A DNA stretch of 64,000 bases from Rossellomorea aquimaris (GTDB taxonomy: Bacteria > Bacillota > Bacilli > Bacillales > Fictibacillaceae): positions 124,001 to 188,000 of the forward strand of contig JAIVLN010000004.1 of the NCBI GenBank assembly GCA_020524245.1, given 5' to 3'. Below the pieces are notes generated by a model. It was given only the letters and a program-made list of their open reading frames with translations, was not told the origin of the DNA and did no database searches. Of this stretch, positions 60,358 to 64,000 are shown in pieces (within the stretch, counting starts at the first letter, position 1; the number at the start of each line of letters is the position of its first letter). Made by a program: the position numbers and the translations under genes.

Positions 60358-61122
60358 ATGTTGCTTGAAACTTTACCAGACGTGCAACTTCAGGATCTTG
60401 AGGGGAAAACCTTTTCAACGGCACAACTGACGGGCAAGAAAGCACTGATCTTCATGTGGGCATCCTGGTGAAGATGCCGTGACCAACTGCCTGGATGGCA
60501 GGAATTCTATGAACAAAAAGCAAGAGATGATTTTGAGATTTTATCCGTAGCAGTCGATTTACAAGGCCCTGAAGTGGTCAAACCATATGTACATGGAACC
60601 ACTTTCAAGACAGTCGTTGATACGGAGAATAAACTGAGTAGTCTTTTTCAGTTTAAAATTGTCCCGAACGGAGTATTTGTAGATGAAAATGGAACGATAA
60701 GGTTGATTAAGCAAGGCTTCAAAGTTACGGAGGAAACACATCTCGATGCCGTCCAGCAGTTACTGGACGAGAAAGTAGAAAAGATAGAGTTGGAAGACGC
60801 CTATTACTCACCACCATCTCAGGTCGAACAGGTGCAAATCCAACTCGCCGAAACAAAATACAAGCTCGGTATGCAATACTTGAATAACAATCAAAAGGAA
60901 GATGCATTGAAGGAACTGGATGAAGCCATTCAGTTAGATCCGGATAACTTCCTTATTCGAAAGCAAAGATGGTATATCCGCCACCCTGAGAAATTTACTG
61001 GAAAGATCGATACCGACTGGCAACAAACGCTTCTTAAACAAGAGAGGGAAGAAGAGGCGAAGCTTAACGGCGAACTTGATTGTGGTCCTGAGGGGTGTGA
61101 AATCCCAGGAACCAGTCAGTAG
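60358..61122 (+). CDS. Thioredoxin-like redoxin with TPR, candidate selenoprotein (UGA = Sec38)
   Basis: Read through the in-frame TGA at 60469-60471, this is a 254-residue protein. Residues 1-140 are a TlpA/redoxin-type thioredoxin fold: LPDVQLQDLEGKTFS, LIFMWASW then UGA then RCRDQLPGWQEFYEQ, AVDLQGPE, and cis-Pro KIVPNGVFVDENG. UGA stands at the place of the first active-site Cys after WASW, with Cys40 two residues later (U-x-C rather than C-x-x-C). Residues about 165-215 form a TPR-like repeat (KYKLGMQYLNNNQKEDALKE, LDEAIQLDPDN); the tail has a C-x4-C. AAAGGAG is upstream of ATG 60358. Without recoding the gene would be split in two. Confidence 0.82.
60487..60501 (+). promoter_or_regulatory. 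SECIS-like hairpin of the redoxin gene
   Basis: CTGCC-TGGAT-GGCAG: a 5-bp stem with a 5-nt loop that starts 20 nt after the UGA and has G in its second position. This fits the bacterial SECIS distance and loop rules, though the stem is short. Confidence 0.6.
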
Positions 61123-61156
61123 TCTAATACGAATAAATTCTGAATCCTATGTACCT

Positions 61157-61186
61157 AGAGGACTCTTATGAGTACCTCTTTTTTTT
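61157..61186 (+). terminator. Terminator of the redoxin gene
   Basis: AGAGGACTC / GAGTACCTCT stem (one bulge), 4-nt loop, eight T residues. Confidence 0.85.
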
Positions 61187-61236
61187 ATGAAAAAAATAGC
61201 TGAAAGCGTAATCCTAAGTATGATCTTAAGATTGAT

Positions 61237-61515
61237 CTAATAACGGGCAAAGAAAGTCTTGACCCTCATGAACCGATACATGATTCGTGCATGTCGACCT
61301 TCCTCTGTGTCATATTGCATTTCCTCCCGTAACCGATCCATGAACTCCAGGTCACATTCTAAACAAGGTCCATACATTTCATAGCACTCATCGTGCATTT
61401 TACAAGCAGCATCTACATCGTTAATTGGAAAGCCGGGTCCGCTGCAACCGGGTCCACAATATCTGTAACCTGGAAATATACAAAAACCTTTCTTGGTTCT
61501 CCGATCTTCAAACAA
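61237..61515 (-). CDS. Phospholipase A2-like protein
   Basis: Encodes 92 residues. PGYRYCGPGCSGPG resembles the Ca-binding loop and DAACKMHDECYEMYG carries the catalytic HD-x-C-Y of the phospholipase A2/parvovirus VP1-like family. Seven cysteines. Signal peptide absent. TTG start with GGGAGG about 9 bp upstream. Such proteins occur in spore formers; substrate and location unknown. It is transcribed toward the redoxin gene. Confidence 0.78.
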   Translation of the reverse strand: MFEDRRTKKGFCIFPGYRYCGPGCSGPGFPINDVDAACKMHDECYEMYGPCLECDLEFMDRLREEMQYDTEEGRHARIMYRFMRVKTFFARY

Positions 61516-61648
61516 ATTTTGAACCTCCCTTACAACATGCTAGGTATCTATGAACTAGTAATACTATATGACTTGTCCAGTAGGATGGATTGTTTGAACA
61601 CCTAGCAACTCATGGAAAAGAGTGGCTCTAAATAAAGATCTACAAAAA

Positions 61649-61697
61649 ATGTGTACAACCTTCTAGTACACATGTCCAAACAAAAGCCAAGGACATG
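61649..61697. promoter_or_regulatory. Two adjacent perfect inverted repeats upstream of yjcZ-like gene
   Basis: ATGTGTAC-N9-GTACACAT (61649-61673) and CATGTCC-N13-GGACATG (61671-61697) share three bases. No T-run follows, so operator sites or an RNA structure are possible. Lies in the 240-bp gap between divergent genes. Confidence 0.45.
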
Positions 61698-61755
61698 CAT
61701 ACGGTGTTAATAAGAAGTAAACCTTCTTTAATTCATTGGAGAAAGGAGTTTTTTT

Positions 61756-61848
61756 ATGTCATACGGACGTGGTGGAAATGCTTTCGCTTTGATCGTCGTA
61801 TTGTTTGTCCTACTCATTATTGTAGGGTGTGCTTTCGTAAGCTGGTAG
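61756..61848 (+). CDS. YjcZ-family sporulation peptide, 30 residues
   Basis: SYGRGGNAFALIVVLFVLLI then IVGCAFVSW: a short Gly-rich head and one membrane segment, the YjcZ pattern. GAAAGGAG is 9 bp upstream of ATG. Monocistronic with its own terminator. A second YjcZ-like peptide is at 60064-60216. Confidence 0.88.
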   Translation: MSYGRGGNAFALIVVLFVLLIIVGCAFVSW

Positions 61849-61885
61849 GACCTTTCCTATAGAAATCAGGTGAGGTATGTAAAGA

Positions 61886-61910
61886 GGGTGGCTATCATAG
61901 TCACCTTTTT
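61886..61910 (+). terminator. Terminator of the yjcZ-like gene
   Basis: GGTGGCTAT-C-ATAGTCACC (one G-T pair) followed by five T residues. Confidence 0.75.
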
Positions 61911-61960
61911 CATTTCTTAAATGGGATTCATATTAGGAATGTCAGGTGATTATTTACATA

Positions 61961-61998
61961 AAAGTGCTCCATCAGCTTTCTAGTTGATGGAGCACTTT
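61961..61998. terminator. Terminator of the Rieske gene
   Basis: AAAGTGCTCCATCA / TGATGGAGCACTTT perfect 14-bp stem, 10-nt loop; T-rich on both sides. Confidence 0.9.
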
Positions 61999-62008
61999 AT
62001 GTTTACCA

Positions 62009-63769
62009 TTATTCATCTTCAAAAAGCTTCTCTCCGCGTTGCAGTCGCATCGCAATGGTAGCCAAGTGCGGCATTTCACGGGAAGTTGGAGCGTGACCTG
62101 CAAGATAGCGAGTGACGGCAAGAATCAACGTCTCTTGAGCCCGTTTTGTGAGGGAACTTTCATCCTTTTCCCAATCATCATGTTCCATTATTGCCGCTTC
62201 ATACATTTGGAAGGAATGGAATTCAGCATCCTCTCGTAATAAAGCATGCCCTAATGTATTGAAGAGACTTATTTTATCGCCGTTATTGGATAGATAGGTG
62301 ACCACCCATTTCGCTGCTTCCGTAACTTGATGCTGCTTATTCATCAGTTCCAGCAGTTCTGAAAGGTTATCAGAATCTAATGGTTGGTTGGTCGGTTTCG
62401 GTTTTTTCGCTTTCGGCATGTTCAAAAACCGGTCCAAATAGACGCTCATAGCCGCATGGAAAACACCTCGTGTCAATTCAACTGTTGTCGAACGTTTCAA
62501 TGATTGATGAACCGCATGTGCATGGGTGAAAGTGTGTAATACCGTAATCCAATCGCTAAAATCATTCTGCGTATGAAAATGGGCGATCCGTTCGGCAGCT
62601 GCTAATGAAACCAGCTGTGCAAGTCGTTCAGGAGAAAGACCACGTTCTAATGCTTCCATCATGACCTGTACGGTTTCCTCAGGTCGATCAGATAGGATCT
62701 GCTCAAGAATCGCTTCTTCATCTATGGATGTCCCTAATCCTCCACCTTTTTGAATATCAGGAAGTTTTTCGAATGCCTGGTGCAATGGTTTGACCAAATT
62801 GACCGGTGATTGCCAACTGTGTGATTCTTCACTTCGAGTTACATTCGAAATCCCCGGTAAGAGGGAAGAAAGGATGTAAGGACGAGAATCATCCCCGATC
62901 TGCTCCAATATTTCAAACGCCTTGTTATGGAAATCAAGCGTATGTCCGGCATTAATATAAAAGTGGTCCGTAACAGCAGTCATCATCATATCCGCAATCT
63001 GTTCATTGGACCAACCCGTTTCAATGGCAGTCAGCAGTACTCGCTCAGCACCTTGCTGGTCTCGGACTTCGACACAATGTCGATACCATTTCTTCAATTG
63101 TTCTTTCGTTTGATTTTCTCCAAGATCGGATTGCGGCAACGATCCTAATAAAAATCGTGTCCCCATACCTGAACTTTCTCTTGCGACGTGTACCAACCCT
63201 TGATATAACGCTAATATCTGACCTGTTTTATCCAGTTTGGGTAATATATTCGTCATGGCTGTTAAGATCGTCAAACCTGATCTCCAGCCGCTTTGGCGAT
63301 GTTTCGTACCGAACTCGATACCCACCTTGGAGATTTCTGTCGGAGAAACACCTGCTTCGACCAGTCCAACGACAGCCTTGGCTATTACAAGGCTTAAACT
63401 TTGCTCAAGTCCTTCTCGTAAGCGTCTTTGGAGTTTTTGAATGGTTGTTTTCTGATGAGGGATCGGTAAGACATACACTCGATCATCTACAACTTCAACT
63501 GGATAGGTCGGCACATCGTCTGCCCATGGATCGAGCGTTCCGCCACTTTTCACATCAAAACGCGCATGATGCCAATGACATGTCAGTATACCGTCGCACA
63601 AACTCCCCATATGAAGTGGGAATCCCATATGTGGACACCGATTATCCACGGCATGAATTTCTCCATCATGCTCAAAGACAGCAATCCCGTGATTTCCGCC
63701 TTTGATGACTTTAGCGCCTTCCTGTTTCATATCCTCAACTGACCCTGCGTCGATTTTTTCTTCCAACAT
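62009..63769 (-). CDS. Rieske [2Fe-2S] protein with long helical C-terminal region
   Basis: Encodes 586 residues. The N-terminal 105 residues are a Rieske domain with both ligand pairs: NRCPHMGFPLHMG (C-P-H, about 45) and TCHWHHARFDVKSG (C-x-x-H, about 64). The remaining 480 residues are alpha-helical, rich in H and L (HFYINAGHTLDFHNKAFEIL, FTHAHAVHQSLKR) with no membrane segment; I do not recognise this part as a known enzyme. It could bind a metal or quinone. AGGAGGG precedes the ATG. Monocistronic. Confidence 0.8.
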   Translation of the reverse strand: MLEEKIDAGSVEDMKQEGAKVIKGGNHGIAVFEHDGEIHAVDNRCPHMGFPLHMGSLCDGILTCHWHHARFDVKSGGTLDPWADDVPTYPVEVVDDRVYVLPIPHQKTTIQKLQRRLREGLEQSLSLVIAKAVVGLVEAGVSPTEISKVGIEFGTKHRQSGWRSGLTILTAMTNILPKLDKTGQILALYQGLVHVARESSGMGTRFLLGSLPQSDLGENQTKEQLKKWYRHCVEVRDQQGAERVLLTAIETGWSNEQIADMMMTAVTDHFYINAGHTLDFHNKAFEILEQIGDDSRPYILSSLLPGISNVTRSEESHSWQSPVNLVKPLHQAFEKLPDIQKGGGLGTSIDEEAILEQILSDRPEETVQVMMEALERGLSPERLAQLVSLAAAERIAHFHTQNDFSDWITVLHTFTHAHAVHQSLKRSTTVELTRGVFHAAMSVYLDRFLNMPKAKKPKPTNQPLDSDNLSELLELMNKQHQVTEAAKWVVTYLSNNGDKISLFNTLGHALLREDAEFHSFQMYEAAIMEHDDWEKDESSLTKRAQETLILAVTRYLAGHAPTSREMPHLATIAMRLQRGEKLFEDE

Positions 63770-63943
63770 GTGAGCCCTCCTTTGTTTTTCTACCTAATAG
63801 TTTAAATTAACGATTTCTAGCTTGAATCCTTCCAAAGTAGAAACATCTCTCATTCAAAAGTCTGAAATGAACAGTTTCCAATAAATGCATAAAGGCCAAT
63901 CTACAAGGAAAGCTAACAGAAATGAACATCAGGAGAGTTCCTA

Positions 63944-64000
63944 ATGGGATATCGCAAAAAGGTACGTAGAAAGCGGAACATACAAGAAGAACATGAAAAC
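63944..64000 (+). CDS. Start of an unknown gene (partial)
   Basis: ATG with AGGAGAG 6-7 bp upstream opens a frame for 19 basic residues (MGYRKKVRRKRNIQEEHEN) that runs off the window. The lysine/arginine-rich beginning does not identify a family. Confidence 0.55.
   Translation, partial: MGYRKKVRRKRNIQEEHEN

Noticed and set aside
60574-61122. Separate 182-residue gene starting at 60574
   Set aside because: It is the in-frame continuation of the thioredoxin-like protein; its internal start has no ribosome binding site and would cut the fold.

Overview
The window looks like chromosomal DNA of a spore-forming Bacillaceae bacterium (Firmicutes). It has moderate-to-low GC, strong AGGAGG-type ribosome binding sites, intrinsic terminators with T-runs, a CotA-type spore laccase, YjcZ-type sporulation peptides, a Zur-box zagA gene, a TRAP-type trp leader and a gas-vesicle cluster in the Priestia megaterium gene order. 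I cannot name the species. I saw no rRNA, tRNA, CRISPR array, prophage or insertion sequence.

Layout. 1-3.3 kb: right half of a gas-vesicle operon (gvpF'-G-L-S-K-J-T-U). 3.3-14.6 kb: small genes, an ABC-F protein, an orphan EgtD, a SatD/DUF3307 pair behind a perfect palindrome, DoxX, a pyrroline-5-carboxylate reductase, a membrane-anchored beta-propeller protein and a DinB protein. 14.6-23 kb: a Bacillaceae palindromic repeat, an AGCS symporter, an acyl-CoA dehydrogenase, an orphan Nmad3 protein, OsmC and an mhqE-mhqD-like quinone/electrophile operon. 23-36 kb: a redox/transport region (below). 36-38 kb: two DUF4489 genes. 38.2-46.2 kb: a trp operon trpDCFBA-aldolase-trpE(G). 46-62 kb: small membrane proteins, an alkyltransferase-like protein, cotA, a Zur-controlled zagA, an SSS symporter with its small subunit, fixABCX, a thioredoxin-like selenoprotein candidate and sporulation peptides. 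62-64 kb: a Rieske-domain protein and the start of one more gene.

The most interesting part is 22.9-35.8 kb. It holds an AhpD-like gene in which the second catalytic Cys of CxxC is an in-frame UGA with a SECIS-like hairpin just downstream; a CDP-alcohol phosphatidyltransferase; a YnjB/YnjC/YnjD-type ABC transporter; two TVP38/TMEM64 proteins; a disulfide oxidoreductase; a GltS-like carrier; a glutaredoxin; a soluble chemoreceptor-like protein; and a Crp/Fnr regulator. Promoters across this region carry a TGTAA-N6-TTACA-type site whose centre lies 29.5-30.5 bp before the -10 box, the geometry of a class II Crp/Fnr-activated promoter. A second UGA-for-Cys gene (thioredoxin-like, with its own SECIS-like hairpin) lies at 60.4 kb. 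Together these suggest that the organism decodes UGA as selenocysteine and that a Crp/Fnr regulon links a selenoprotein to a transport and thiol-redox module. The gene set resembles the E. coli ydjXYZ-ynjABCDEF region.

The trp operon is also unusual. trpE is a fused TrpE-TrpG placed last, and there are two runs of (G/U)AG triplets expected of TRAP sites, one in the leader attenuator and one overlapping the trpE(G) ribosome binding site.
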